From the NCBI RefSeq assembly GCF_945859685.1, contig NC_079147.1, forward strand, positions 263,986,572 through 264,050,571: a DNA stretch of 64,000 nucleotides, given 5' to 3'. This stretch comes from Eupeodes corollae (taxonomy: Eukaryota > Arthropoda > Insecta > Diptera > Syrphidae). A model generated the notes under the pieces. The model did no database searches. It was given only the letters and a program-made list of their open reading frames with translations, and was not told the DNA's origin. Made by a program: the position numbers and the translations under genes. This document shows, piece by piece, positions 1-14,600 of the stretch; position 1 is the first letter of the stretch; each line of letters starts with the position of its first letter.

Positions 1-440
1 CATCAAATGACAACAATTGTGGGGGTGGCGTACGAATGGTCGACAAAAAAATGTCGACTGGCCAACTGAAAACTTTACAGACTCTTAAAATGTCGACTGA
101 AGTTTGACCGACAAAAAAAAAAGTTGCCCATTTAAATGTCGACTATAAAAAATGTCGACTGAAAAGTTGTCGGTTAAAATGTCGACTGTTGTAAAGAAAA
201 AAACAAGAAACTCTCTCTTTAATGTGGAAACTCAATTTTATTTTTAATTCAATGATATACTATACACAACATTAAAAATTAACCGAGAGTGACTTGTTGA
301 TCGAAAGTGACAAAGTGAATGATGTTCACATGCATGCGGCGCCGCATGCATGTGAACATCATTCACTTTGTCACTGTCGACCTTTTACTAGTCGATATTT
401 TCAAAATCAACATTATAAGAGTCGGCATTTTGTTCGCTCA
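1..440. repeat. Foldback-like repeat: GTCGACT motif array around a palindrome
   Basis: Five copies of atgtcgact(g/a) lie at 51-60, 90-99, 136-145, 152-161 and 179-188, all in the same orientation and unevenly spaced. Right of the palindrome at 301-380, related motifs appear in the opposite orientation (gtcgac at 377-382, agtcgatat near 391, agtcggcat near 421). This arrangement of inverted motif arrays around a symmetric centre is typical of foldback or MITE-like DNA elements. The left end is cut by the window and no target-site duplication can be seen. The family is not recognised. Confidence 0.55.
301..380. repeat. 80-bp palindrome with one mismatched pair
   Basis: The two halves meet with no spacer between bases 340 and 341 (centre ggcgcc). 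Bases 306-375 are a perfect 70-bp inverted repeat. Only the pair 305/376 mismatches, and 301-304 pair again with 377-380. The arms contain nested gcatgc palindromes and are much more GC-rich than the surroundings. It could extrude as a cruciform or form a long hairpin. It is the centre of the repeat at 1-440. Confidence 0.9.
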
Positions 441-550
441 GACAAGAAGGAAGAAGAGCTGGACGACCGTTGGCAAAATTTGTTCCCAAGGAAAAAGAAT
501 TCCGTTAGGAAAAATTCCTAGGGAAAAATATTCAAACTATATTCAAGCTC

Positions 551-2509
551 ATTCTTGACAACTTTTACAGCTTGCCAATCTATTTTAAGTTTTCAACTTA
601 TTTACTTTAAAGAAGTCAAAATAATTTTCCCTGACCATTTTATCATCTTTTTGTATTTAGCTCCTTCACTGAGCGTTACTTGTTTCAAATGTTAAAAAAA
701 ATAAAAGTCATTTTGCAATTTATTTTTGAAAATTTATTTACCTCTATATTTATATATTTATATAAACGTTATTATATTCACTTATTGGCCATAATAACTA
801 AGAAACTATTAAAAATAATAAAAAATAAAATATTTTTTTAAAAAATACTTATTATAGTTTTAAAAAAATATTTTATATAATCACATGGAAAAGATAGAGA
901 GATTTAAAAACAAAAAAAGCAAACAAAAAAACAATGAAAACACTTAAAAAAAAGTTATAGAAGAACCGAAAAATAAAAATAAAATTATAAAAAAAAAAAA
1001 CAAAAATAATTTTTAAATTTAAGCAACTACATTAATTATTATTTTTTGTTGTGTTTGTTATTTTGTTGCTTTTTAATCTTACAAATTAAAAAGAATTTAA
1101 ATTAAAAACGAAATTGCATTCTAAGAAAATATTTGTCGTTTTCTATTTTTATCATTCATAGGCTACATTTTATATGAAGGAAAACAGTGTTTTGTTTTTT
1201 AATTTTAACTTTTAATGTGTTTCATTAAAATGTATTCAAACGGAGACTTGAACAAAATATTGGTTTGTTTTTATTTATTTTGTTCTTCGACATTGAGTTA
1301 TTACAATACAATAATCATAATAATTATTGTTTCACATCTTAATAATAAAATTATCTTTCGATATCATTCTCAGATGATTATTTTTCATTTCATAAAATTT
1401 TTAATAATTACGAAGGAGTACAATATAATTTATAATTGTAATCAATTAGGTTTTTTAATGTGAATTTAAAAACATACTTAAAAACAAAAAAGAAATTATA
1501 TTTAAAGTATTAATTTATTTGTATTTGTATTATTTTCGATTTCAAAATATCAATAATACAAAGTGAATAATTTTTGTTTGTTTGTTTCTTTGCAAACCAC
1601 TAGTGGATTATTGTGCAGGTTATTATAATTATACATAATTTTTGTTATATAAGATATTTTTGAAATAAGAGACAAAAAAATACTAAATTGATAGTAATTT
1701 ATTCTTAAAATACACTTTAGCCCAATCAATACCGAATTTATAAGTTATTTACGTTATTTTGTTTGTTTTAGTTAAATTTATTTTATTTTTAATTTATCAA
1801 TTGTAAAAAATTCTTATAAGATTGCTTTTGTTTTTATTTTTTATTAAATTTATTAATTTAAATATATTATTAGGTTTTTTATTTTCATTTTGTTTAAATT
1901 TTCATTAAATGCCTAGCAAGAGATAAAACTATAGTAATTTAACTAAAATAAAACAAATGTTTAAACACAAAATTTTAATTATTATTATTGTGTGTGGTCT
2001 GGGATTCTACAACTAGAAAATTGTCCGAATTTCTTTTTGTTTTGTTTAATATTAAATTTAAATTATTTTCTTATTTTCGGGATATTATTAATGTGTGTAT
2101 AGATCTAAAAACTTTCGTATATTTTATTATTACATACGTTGTATCAATATTAAGTTTTATTTTAATGAAGATTTTGAGGCTTTTGTTTAATTATTGTAAT
2201 TGGTTTCTTTTTTCTTTTCTCCGAATTGTTTTCTTTCGTTTGTTTTGTTTTCTTTTAGTTATATGAATTTTTGTTGTCCGTTTGAATTTGTTTTCTTTAT
2301 TTTGGGGATTATCAAAAAATACATATTTTACGTATATGTATGAATGTTTTATCTTCAATAATAATAATGATTTTAATTATTTAATATTTGTTTGTTTTTA
2401 TGCGAAAAAGTTTGTTAAATACGAATGGAAAGTTTAGACGATCCCATTTGAATTTGTTGTTCTTATGTTTGTTCTGGTAGTAATGTGTGTGTTTTTGTTT
2501 TTAAATTAT
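551..2509. other. AT-rich 3' flank and 3' UTR of Dip2
   Basis: No supported gene lies here. The part next to 2510 must hold the Dip2 3' UTR. Open frames in this stretch (for example near 1215-1463 and 1988-2266, plus strand) are rich in Phe, Ile and Leu, show no domain, and look like chance frames in AT-rich DNA. Confidence 0.6.
2296..2301 (-). promoter_or_regulatory. Candidate poly(A) signal of Dip2
   Basis: On the minus strand this reads AATAAA, about 210 nt after the Dip2 stop codon. Other AATAAA-like words occur further downstream in this AT-rich DNA, so the true cleavage site cannot be fixed from sequence alone. Confidence 0.35.
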
Positions 2510-2613
2510 TTACATATTATATGCAACATAAATGGGGTCCAATTGATCTGCTAGGAAGCCATCTCGTAAATGCATACGTTGTTTTTCACCGCGACTGTTG
2601 ATTGGAACCACAC
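2510..2613 (-). CDS. Dip2: Dip2 last coding exon
   Basis: It follows acceptor ttttcag and starts in phase 1. It encodes VPINSRGEKQRMHLRDG and ends DPIYVAYNM with TAA at 2512-2510, matching the invariant C-terminus of the DIP2 family. The upstream intron is 58 nt. Confidence 0.95.
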
Positions 2614-5600
2614 CTGAAAAATACACAAAAATATAACATAAGGTATATTGAAAGTGTATTGAAAAGCTAACCTGGATCCACAACAACAACAACACCAACA
2701 ATCAATTGATGTTCTTCCAAAACTGTGTTCGTTACCAATGGTACCAAGTCCAGAGCTTCTGATTCGTTTCCATCTAATTCAACAACTACGACTAGTAGAT
2801 TTGTCCACGTAAATACAGCACTGCAAGAAAAATGATATCGTCACATTCGATTGAATTAGTTTTTTTTTGAAAAATTAAATCTTACCATTCGGCAATCTTT
2901 TTATGACAACGTAACACAGAATTTTCAATATCAATTGGATGATAATTCATTCCTCGCAATGTTATAACTTCATCCAATGCTCCTACCACATAAACAGCAT
3001 CATGTAATTCTTGATCTTGATTATTTGTTCCACCACCCGATTGATTGCCAATCGAAATTGAAGATAAATTATGTTGTAATTGGCTCATCGAATGTAATGA
3101 TTCTGTGTCACTATCTCGACTCGCAATACTGGGTGTAGTTTCGTCTAGAATCGATACTGCTTGAGAGCATTCGGTGCGTCGCAAAAATCCTAAATAACCG
3201 GTGCGGGCGTATACTTCAGTCGTTGCTCCGGTAACTAATTTGGCATTGAAATGATCATTGTAGTCGGTTTCGTCACCATAAATGGTGAAGTATCCATTAG
3301 CGCTGTGAGGAGATTGTACCTAGAATTCAAACAGAAAGAAATGTAATTTTGAGATCTGAGAAGCATTTTTGTTAAGTCTTGTGCATACCCAAATTTCACC
3401 CAAATGTGAATCTCCACAGTGACCCTTTGTCTCTGGATTGGCGATTATAACCTTCACTCCGGGCAGAAGTTTTCCCGACTCAATCAGACACAATGAATTA
3501 GGTGCACCTCGTTCGACCAGAGCCACTCGGTTGTTGCGTAACGCTCTAAGGTCAACGTACACCTGCGCACTCTCTGCTGAACTGGCACCTTGAACGCAAA
3601 TCGCTGGATTTACTCGACAACCAAACGATGTTGATACACAACGTGTATTCAGTCCGAGTGCTTGGAAAAGTTTACAGAATTGCTGTGTGAGTTGAACGCG
3701 AGGACGTTCCTCAGCGACTACAACACATGTCCTCACGCAGCGCAGATCGACGTTTCTCTGTTTCAGTGCTGGTATCGAATTGCTAAGTGCTTTTGTACAC
3801 AATTCGATAACTCCGTACGAGCAAAATGTATCACGAACTCTGTACTGAGATAGGGTGGACAACCAGAGACTAGGATTTGCTTCGACTTCATAAGGTGCAA
3901 TTAAAATCGAATGATGACCACTATAAACACTAATCAAGGTCCACATTGCAAAGCCTAGACCACAATAAGGATCCAGGCAGAGTGCCACATGGCGTGATGG
4001 GTATAATTCACAGGCTAGTTTCAAACTGGCACACACACTCGAAAGGGATCTAAATTTATGAAACACCAACATAAGTTAGAGAATTAAGTTCTTGAATTTA
4101 TTGAGCTATTAGCCAACCTATTGGTAATGATGACTCCACTCAATCGACCACATGTTGATACACTAAAGTCCAAATACGCCGTCGAGTCTAAAGTCGAATT
4201 AGCTATTGCAGTCAATTTACGTTTTGGATTATCATCAATATCCAAAATTGGTGGCCAACTTTTGGGGTCTATTGAAGCGGCAGCTTCACGTGATTTCAGC
4301 AATTTGATAATCGATTGAATCGATAATACAATACCACTCTTGGAAACATCAACAATCATTCGAACAGTTGGTAATGTTGTGATGAGATTTTGTGGGTGTG
4401 GTGGGCGAATGGTAATTGGCACAGCACCCAAATATAAACAGCCATAGAATGCACAAATTAAATCCAAGCCCGGTGGAAAGATGAGAGCTTGAAAAAATAG
4501 AAAATAGAATTTGTTTTGTGAATTTTGTAAATTTAGAAAAAAACCGACAAATTTTAAACTTACCAACATGATCACCAGGTTCAATCTTTCCTCTTTCTTG
4601 AAGGAGAGCAGCAATTTTTTCAGCACGTTTATGCAGCTCAGAACAGGTAAGTGTTTTAGCAACAGCACCTAAGGAAGAAGAAGTTAAGATATAAAATCAT
4701 TTAAATGAAATGAACATTCAAACTCAAACGTCTTATTATTTGGTTATCCCAAGAAATACATTTTTAAGGAGTCTTCAAAATCGAAAAAAGTTTGATGAAA
4801 AAAGATGGGCCTAGCGAATAATAAGGCCAATATAATGGCTTACATAGAAAAGAAGAGTCAACATTTAGTTCTTTAGTAGAACCTCTCCATTTGTAATTTT
4901 CAAGTGGATAAGGACTTCGTTAGCAAGCAGACATTCATATCAGATCTTAATATTGTATGACTAGCAGGCACTCAAGGGATTTGGTTGTATACCCTTATTA
5001 TACAGGAGACTGTGAATAAGGTAATAAAACTCAACTTTAACTCAAAGGTTAATGAATATTCAAAATATTTGAATTCAATGATTTGTTTTCTTAATATTTT
5101 AATACATTCAAAGGTATTATGGTGGAGACTGGTATTAAGTAGTCGTTAGCCCTTTTCGTTCAAAACTATAACGCCTAAATCCTAAAATGTCGAAAGAACC
5201 AAAAATGGTCACAAAACCCCAAAAATAAAAAAAAAAATCACCAATCAACCCAAACTGAATGTCGTAAGGTTCAAATAATATTCAATAAAACAACGATAAA
5301 ATTATAAGTTTTCAATTGACCTAAAAGAATTTTGAAATTTAAATTTGGGTTTTATAACATAACCTACCCCGAACCTATAATAGTGAGCCCACGTAAGGGA
5401 AGTTGCAGGTGGGCAACGACATAATGCTGGGTCTAGCCAAGAGTGAGTTAGCAACCCATTTCGTTCTATTTTACTTTGGAAATTGGCTTTATTTCGCTTT
5501 TTGAAAGTGAAACAAATTTGTTACACTTCCTTGACGTTTCGAGTTTTTGGACGATCTGACAGTTTTTTCTTTTAATGTTATAAAATTAAAACTCAGAATG

Positions 5601-8600
5601 TCGTAGTGTCCAAAATAAACAAATCTTTTGAGAGATATGTTTGGCAATATGACATTTATTTTGGGCTTTGAGGAAATTTTTGGGGGATATGATTTTAAAC
5701 AGTTTGTTATTATTTTATTAGGCAATAAAAAACAAACGATGTCGAACCTGCCTTGAGGCAAAACAGGCGGTTGCCTAGGGCGTCACTCAGCTAGGGCGGC
5801 AAAATTGGTTGTCTCAACTACATTAAAAATGGCATAATGGCAACAGCAATTATTGATCGAATAATCGAAATGATAGAACAAAGTTTACATTTTTCAAAGT
5901 TCATGCTTATTGACATGGTACAATCTAATTTCAATTACGAACAGCGTGAAATTGGTTGAAATTAACGGAAATAATAATTTTTGTTTTTGCAAAGTGAACC
6001 GAAAAAAAGTGTTAATCATCAAATAACTCTCACGGGTATTCCAGATTAGTGAAAATGGAGAATGGATAGTAAATAATTCTACATGCGAGTAGATCAGATT
6101 CCGAACAGAATCATACATTCAATTCATAATTGCCAACGACATGTTAGTAACTAATAATACGGTCGATTAACATAAAATAAAATAGAGCGAAGTAAAAGTA
6201 TATAAAATTTGTCTTTAAACAAAAATTATGTATTTTAAAATGTTTACATTAAATACTCTTCATTATTTTTCTTTATATTAAAATATTATCACAATGTTTT
6301 CTTTGGAGTGAGTTCGAATTCAATGAAATATTTTCTTTTTGCACACAAGCTTTCATAGCTTTCTGAACAGCAAAACAACTTATGATTGCATCGAAATTCA
6401 ATTTCCTTGCTAAAGGTGCTTCGATGCACAGTGTAGTAAGTCCGAAAACACGATCTTGAGATGAGCACGAATGATGAAAATTTAGCTACGGTTACAGGTA
6501 TGGTGGAAAACACACGGAGAGCAACACAAACGTTGGGGATAACGTCTCCTAGTTCTGGGAATAAATAGCATGAACAAACTCAAAAGCGGTAGTTCTGCTT
6601 CAAAATTGGCTCCATAAATGTGTTTCAGATGAATTATTTCTTCTTTCAACTTTAGAGACACATGCGAATTATATATACTTTTGGATGAACCTTGTCTTAA
6701 TTTCGTCCATTGTTGAAAACTGCCATAAAAATGAAAATGTAGCATTAAAATTTTTCATCGTATCGAACCAACGAGAAATTCCAGATACACGAGTAATTGA
6801 ATCAACTATGACGTAAAAGGTGTTTATCTTAAAATTTATTTCTTCGTATTAGCTCTCCGGCTCCTCGATTTTTTCCAAAATGTCTCTTTAATTGTGAAGT
6901 GATTTGATATCCTTCAAATCTTCAGTAAACAACATATTCAAAACATTAATTAATTAATATTACGGAAACCACAATTGAAAAATATTGCGCTGGATTTTCC
7001 GGTCCCCGAAACCGAATACAAAATTTCGTTCCTAACAGAAACACAAATAAAACAAAAGAAGCTTTATAAAAACAGAACCCGAAATAAATATTTATGTTTT
7101 GTTTTAAGTTGTCGGGTCTCTTATTTTGTTCTCATTAAATATTAACAAAAATGTACGCCAATAATAATCGGGGCTTGACTGATTTTGGTAGGAAAATCCC
7201 GACCCGGGAGGATTAGAATGAGTATTAAGAAAAAATAAACATGATTTCAAAATTGTTTCAGTCAAAATCCATGGACTTTTTGCGTGCAAAGAACATTTAG
7301 ATAAACTGCAGCAATACTTTCAGGCAAACGATCCTAATAAACAAATTTATTGGAAGCATTATAAAATAACGTATTTACGTATGCAAATTTTATTGTGCCC
7401 GATTAGATGAATTTACGTAGTCGCCGTTATCAGTCTAAACAATCACAATCTCAATCAATTGATTAAAAATTAGAACTTAAAGTTGATTTCTTCTACCAAG
7501 TCATATGATGTCTGGGGCGGCAACAGTCTCAGATTCGGCAATGTGTAGAAGAGTTCGGTACTATTGCCCAAATCGTACAATAACAAACTTTTAACAAAAT
7601 TGTTTCTGGCGATATTGTTTTTTTTTCAAAAATACCTAACGATAAGATAGTTGATGTCCCTGCATATTGTAGCTCAAAATTTCGCAATTCCGGGTTAGGT
7701 AAGGTTGTATCTGCAAAGTTCGAGAATACATCTCACTTAGATCTCTTTGGATCTATTGTGTTCCACTGGAAAGGGAAATAAGTGAAAGGGGGTAGGAAGG
7801 TTGAAAAGTAATTTCCTAATATTGTCATTCTTCTTTTGGCTACGATTGGGTATTCGCAAAGTGACAGTGGCAGACTTGGCCTTGATTGCTGCTTGGCTGT
7901 CGATTAATAGAACTATGCTATGTGTGTCTTCTAAAATGTGGGAAGACAGATCCTTAGCGACTTCAGAAATCTGCAGTTCTTCCGCTTGAAAGACACTGCA
8001 GTAATTTGGAAGGATACTACATGATTTATTTTTTTGACTCTGTTTTTCATGCACTCCTTGTGGGAATTTCTGTTTGCGCTACTGGGTTAAAATCTATGTA
8101 AGGCTTTAAATATTCTGTCTGAATGCCAATGTCTATGTAAATAGTGTTTTTTATGTTTCAGTGCACAAAGGAAGCCGTTTTCCAGTTATTAAACAGTATT
8201 CGACGTAATGCTCTTTTAGACGCTAGTTCCTTCCTAGCAAGAGCAATGGCTCTAGGGCTGCAGTAGATGTAATCCTCATGTAGTACTTGTAGTACCTATA
8301 CATGAAATTTTTTTGAAATTTGTTTTCATATTTTTTAAATTGGTAAACCTTTCAAGGGCTGGCCACCATACCAAACATGCGTATGTTAATATTGGCTTTA
8401 CAATGGCAGTGCACATTAACAGAAAGGTTTTAGGGTTTGGTGTAGGGAAACACCATTAATAGTAGGGCAGTCCAAAATTTCTAGTGATCAAAACTAGTTC
8501 TGTCTTAAGTAAGTTGACGTTAAGTTCACACTTACAGGCAACAGGCATATTAAGACCTAATTCTAGAAGTTCACAAAGTATTGGTATGAATTTACCTGAA

Positions 8601-11600
8601 GCCATAATAACGAATTCGTTTGCATATGCAATGACTTTTAATCTACTTAAACTTATTTCGTTAACGACTAATAACAAGAGTATGGGAGATAATACAGCAC
8701 CTTGTGGTGCTACATGTCCTAACTTGTTACTTGCTGCGACACATCTCTGCGTTTACTGGTACAAATCTTTTCTCATGAGGCCTTCCAAAAGGCCGATTAT
8801 TTAAATAAGTCTAATAGTTCACGAAAAAAAAACCTTTAAAATATTTATTTTTTACATTTTTGAAAAAGAAATATAGACTTTTTATTAAAGAAATGTTGAA
8901 CCCGTATCCTCTTCATAGGAAGCAGGACCTAATGACTCATATCCCAACCATTTCTCTGTACTATGTATGTAATTTTCAAATCCTATGAGGAAAAGGTTTT
9001 TTATGTTAGGTGATATTGTTGCAGGATTTTTCTATTTCTAGAGAAACGAATATCTCTTGTAGCCTAATATTTTAGAGCTCCTAAAGGCATAATGGTGTTT
9101 TAAATTTGTTTTAAAACTTGAGCAAATGCATTTCCAAGTTATGGTATTTTGAATCGATAAGAATATTATATATCGAATTTGTTCTTACCTTTTGAGTTAA
9201 GCAGGGTATACAAAACATGATCAGGTGCAGAATTTGCACGCCACCTTAACACCCCGGTTATAAGTTGATGCTATACAAAACAAAATAAATTATTAAATAA
9301 AATATTAAAAAAATATTTAATTATTATTAACAATACCTTCCTCTCGCTATCTTCAGACAATCCAACATCACGTCCTTGAGCCATTGCCAATCGATTGCCC
9401 TGCACCAGATTGCCAACCATAACTGAGGCCGGTCCAACTGATGTGTCTGTAATACCACATCCAGATAAGCTACTACTAGTTGTTGTTGGTTGCACTGCTG
9501 TTTTATTTTTATTTATATTTGCACAATTTTTTTTCATTGTTTGTAATGTTTTTTTTTCGATTAATTGTTTTTTATTTTTGATTTTAGAAAAAATATTTAC
9601 AAATTAATTTTTTTTGTATCGAATTGTATTTTATTGTATTTGGCAATGCAACCGTGTTTTTATTTTGTTGTTTTTTAATTTTTGTTTTAATTTAATTGTT
9701 TTATGTTCGAATATTATATTATTATTGTAAATTTAAATGCAAAATATTTAGAAAAAATATATATATATGTAAATTTAACAATAACAGATACAAATATTTA
9801 AGTTTTATTTTTATATATAATTGTATGTATATATATATATAAAAAGAAAGAAGAGACAGTATATGGGAGGGTGGGGAGTTATATTATATTAAAGTAGCAA
9901 GTGACCAAATGTCCCAAGAAAAAACGCGTATTTGTTATTGATTTTTCGTTTTTGGTTATTTTTGATTTTGTTGTTAAAAACCATAATCACAAAATTTGTT
10001 AGTAATAGCGCAAAATAAATTAGACATTAACGGTGATTTATTAAATTTTGTTTATGGTGAGATATCCAGTGCCATTATGCCAATTAAAAATAGATGTAGT
10101 ATAGTATTTTGTTGTTATTGTTTGTTGTTTATTTTTCATTTATTTATTTATTTAAAAGACCGCGATGGGATGAATATGAGAAGAATTTAATTGCGTTGGT
10201 CATAAACAATTTTATAACAAAATGCGCATGATGTGTAACATAAATTAATAAAATTTACAAAAATTATTGTTTAATAAGGAATTTAATTTAATTTAAGGAC
10301 AAAAAAAACAATTACGATTATTGAATTATTGTGTATATATATTTTTTTGTTTTGTGGATGAGCATGATGAGTGTTTTCATGTTTTTTGTTTGTATTGTTT
10401 TGTTTATGGATTGTATTTGTTTTTTTTTTTTAATAAATATTAAAATGATTATAAAGTTTGATATATTTTTTCGTTTTTTGATTAATAATTATTTCGTATT
10501 TCGTATCAGTTAAGAACAACAAGAGCAGCATTCGAATGGAAAAAAGAAAAAAAGAAAAAAACATCGAAATAAAATAGTGTGTGGTTTAAAACATTAAAAC
10601 ATATTAAAAATTGTTTTCTTTATTTTTTTTGAGAATTGATTTTTGATTTGATATGAATAAATCATTGTTTTATTTTTTTAGTACATTAATTTATTAAATT
10701 AACTGAAATACGGGTTCCATATATTGAGCTAGTAAGAGAGTTTTATTTTGGTTGTTGGTTTTTCGGTCGAGATGTGTTTGTTTTTTTTTTTTTTTGAATT
10801 TTTAGTTTTTGAATGAATTTTGAAGTGCAAAAAGCATTGATTTTGAATTTTGCTGATTGAATGTTAGTAAATATTTAATATGACACGTCTTACTAAAGCA
10901 ATTGTGGATAGAAATTAGATAGAGAGAGCTCTTATTTGTATGCTACTTTTACTTTTTCTTATTATTTGCATGCTATGAATTGTATATATACCAAGCAAAT
11001 TCTAAAAGCAAATGCTGTTGATTGTAAACTTTGTAAACAAAAAGCATTTCCTACAACGATTTGGTTACGGTAGAGTGGTGAATTTTTTGTTAATTTCATT
11101 TACAGAATTGTATTATTAATTTTGTAAATCCTAAAAAATCTAGTAAACTGAAAGCTTTATATAATTCTCATTCAAGGTTCACAAGAAAAGTCGGAAAAAG
11201 TAAACTAAGAAGAACAAAATAGGTCTTGAGACTGCAGAATCCGTTGGACATTCATGGGACAAAAAGTTGAAAAAAAGAGCCCTACGTAGAAATCAAGGCT
11301 TAACATTACAGTATAAATCACTTTGAGGAACTTGATTCAAGAGTACAAGACCTAGGGAACAAGTATTCACAAACGCTAATTCTATACATTCATGACAACA
11401 ATTTGTAAATTTCTTGAAGAGTTTAATAGAGGAAAATATTTTCAGGTTGTAGAAGCAGTTTAAATTGTGGGGTTGAATCCTCTAAAGTGATTTGAGATTC
11501 TTAAAAACGATCATGTAAGGTGAACGTCACTTGAAAGAGCTGTAGCAACAAAAAAGTGGTTGTAAATTTCCAACGTTAACGTTTACATTTTATATTTAAA

Positions 11601-14600
11601 TGAACATTCTTCTGACCTTTAGTTAATCGAGATATAAAATTTAAAGTAAGAATATTTTTTCAAAGACAACAATTCGGTAATTCGATTTCCATGTTTTGAA
11701 AAATTCATCATGGCGATCATTATTTAGATAATTATCTTTGGAAATTGTTCAACCAAATTCAGATACATTGAATTGCTTAACAGACAAACAGCTTGATGGC
11801 TATTAATATAACGCCTTAGTCGATTGTCATCGCTCCTCATATCTCTAGCACTTTGAACGTTTGAACAAATAGAATGAGGTTGAATTTTAAATACTCACAT
11901 GAAAATCAATTGACCGTGGAGACTAAAGTAGCACACCATAGACAAGGACATGAGTTCGCTTAATAGGCACTCTGGAGGTGTTAAAAGATGATAATAATTT
12001 TCTTCTAAAAATTATGTTTAGTGGTAACTTTTAAATTATATTTTAGATTTAGGTTAGATCTTCGGGCCCATCAATTCCTAGAGTGAAGGAGCCGAAGACA
12101 CGGTTTTAGTTATATACAGGCGACACTGGAAAATTCTTCACGAGAGATAAAGAGCACTGATTTGAAACCATAATCCCAAAATTTAGCAGACTTCAAGGCC
12201 AACAAGTCATGCTACTGGCCAAATTTAGCCTGTTTATTCAACAGTACACATCTTTCCCCCTATTCTATGCTTAACCATACAAGACTTCTGTCTATGTCTT
12301 AACATGCCTACTATAAAGGCAAATCGGTTAAAATGTGATTGTTTTCCTTGACATCGAAGGTGCTTTTATCAACGTGGACACATCTGCAATCACACCTACA
12401 CTAACATCTCTGAACGTAGAGGGTTCTCTTAAGAGTTTTATTTAATGCTTTCTAGCAGAATAATTAAATCAAAATTGGGCAACTCTTCTGCTGAAAGATT
12501 CGTTAGTAAAGGGACATCTCCTCTGGAACTTGGTAGTAAATTAAATTCTAGCTGGTCTTGTTGCTGGGATGACGTTGCTATATCGGTTTCAGGAAAGCAC
12601 CTTAACACCCTTAAAGAACTCTTACAAAATGCCTAAGACAAACTAATGCTTTGGGATGATCGGTGTTGACTAACTTTTTAACAGGAAATATAAATATCCC
12701 TATGGAATATCCCTATATTAAAGGTGTCCAATTAAAGTTGTCCAATTAAAGTTTTCAGATGACACCAAGTATTTGGGTCTTATTTTTAAACAAAAAAACT
12801 AAATTGGAGTCAAAAAAGCTACTGTAGCTCCCTTCTCTAATGAATCGCATCATGTAAACTATCGCTAATGTACGACGGTATGAAGAAGGCAAACATCAGG
12901 TGCAATAAAATCACCACGTTTAAGGTCACGAAAAACATCTGGCCTACTCTATACTTGAAGCCCTTAAAGTGCTTGCTAGTTCTATAGGAAAACTCACCAC
13001 ACGGTTAGGCGTATTCTAATATGACTCTTTCAAAAGCCGTATTATTCAGGAAGTGGAGGAAACAGTTCTGCAAATCTTCTGTACATACTCTGCTTAAAAA
13101 CTCAAGGCTTACCTAGGAAAATTCTTCTATAACAATCAAAACGATCTCAATCATATTAACGTAATCAGTCTTTCACGTTTCGCTTTTTACTCAAACTTGT
13201 TTTATGTATGGCCTTAGAGTATCCTACTATATCACGGCCAGCATAACATAACATGCTAAACTATTTATGCTAAAACGACACTAAACAGAAAAGGGCAATC
13301 CGACACTCCTTAACAAAGATGTCATCAATTTGTTTTAATATATTGAAAAATATATATAAATAATTGTGAAAACGTGAGAATATAGACAAAATCTAAGCTG
13401 GAATTCGAAATCAGCAACTAAAAAACCTACTTTTCAAAACTATTATAGAATAAGATTCAAGCTTTTCTAAAACTTCATTTAGAGTCAAATGAAGAATTGT
13501 AAGATATCTTATATATATTAGGAATTTCAGAAAACTAAGATATACTCTATATGTTTATCTGAATATTGGTAACAACAATGTTGCGGTTTAGCTTTTAAAA
13601 ACACCGATTTTTTAATCATTTTACTTAAGGACGATGATATTTTTATTTCTCCATTTAAAACTTTCAAAAAGTTTGTTTTAAATTTAAAAACAAAACATAA
13701 CAAAAACAAGCTGTTAGTACAAAGGATTGGACGTCACATAATGAAAATGTATGTGGTCATTTAAGCCCAATACCCAATACCCTACCTCCTTACCAATGGG
13801 ACAATCTTTATGATTTATGATCTTAAATTAGATTTCGCCCACAGTTCTATATTACAAAACTCCCAAATTCACCACTCCTTAATTTTAATCGCACATTATT
13901 ATTAGCTTTAGCATAATCAAATCTACACTAAAACAATATAGCAAAATTCCAGCAAACACACAATGATTGATTTATTTTGTTTTCATTTTGTTTGTGTTGC
14001 AAATAAGCATCTAACACCATTTACTAAGCAATTGAACTCAATATTATTCAACTCAACAAACTATAAAAATGCACTTAAAAATGAAAAAGTAACAAAACAG
14101 CATATTTTTGTATAAATATAATAATTGATCTTTACAAAACTCTGCCACGTACCTTGATGGATTTCCCTTGGTTTTGGAAGATTTGTAACACAAGTGTGTG
14201 GACACATGAGAACATTTGCCGGATGTAGAGATCCTTCGAGGAATCGACGTCTAGCTTCACAGAGATGAATTCCACCGAGTGGAGTTTTAGGCAAATGATT
14301 TGGTGGAACCAAAGCGAGACAATAGATTCCGACTTGATGAATTGAATCGACAGCTTGCAGCACACGTGACATCCATTGGAAGCTCTCTTCTTCGGAACAA
14401 TCTGGGCGTTGTTCGGCAATAACACAAACACGTTCGTCTCGGAGAACTTTAATACTGAAGACGGCGATGCGACCGCGGTAGATGAAACGCATCGGTTCGA
14501 CAGCCAAGACGGTGGCAATGATATCATCAGCGTTGTGTTTGCGTCCGGTTACAGTCATGAGTCCATCTCGAGATCCACACACAAAGACTAAACCTCCAGG

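Larger units (their letters stand above)
4669..9188. other. Dip2 intron with transposon debris
   Basis: 4.5-kb intron. It holds the hAT remnant at 5740-6750 and the LINE remnant at 7737-8815. Nothing else is recognisable at 4670-5739, 6751-7736 or 8816-9188. A gggcggcaac patch near 7513 resembles the gggcggcaaa near 5795 in the hAT end and may belong to the same or a second hAT copy. Confidence 0.7.

Noticed and set aside
51..188. CRISPR-like array of GTCGACT words
   Set aside because: The repeat is only about 9-10 bp, spacing varies from 16 to 46 bp, and the genome is an insect. It fits a transposon subterminal array better.
1215..2266. Plus-strand open frames of 82 and 92 codons
   Set aside because: They are Phe/Ile/Leu-rich with no domain, lie in AT-rich flank, and overlap or follow the Dip2 3' UTR on the opposite strand. 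Likely chance.
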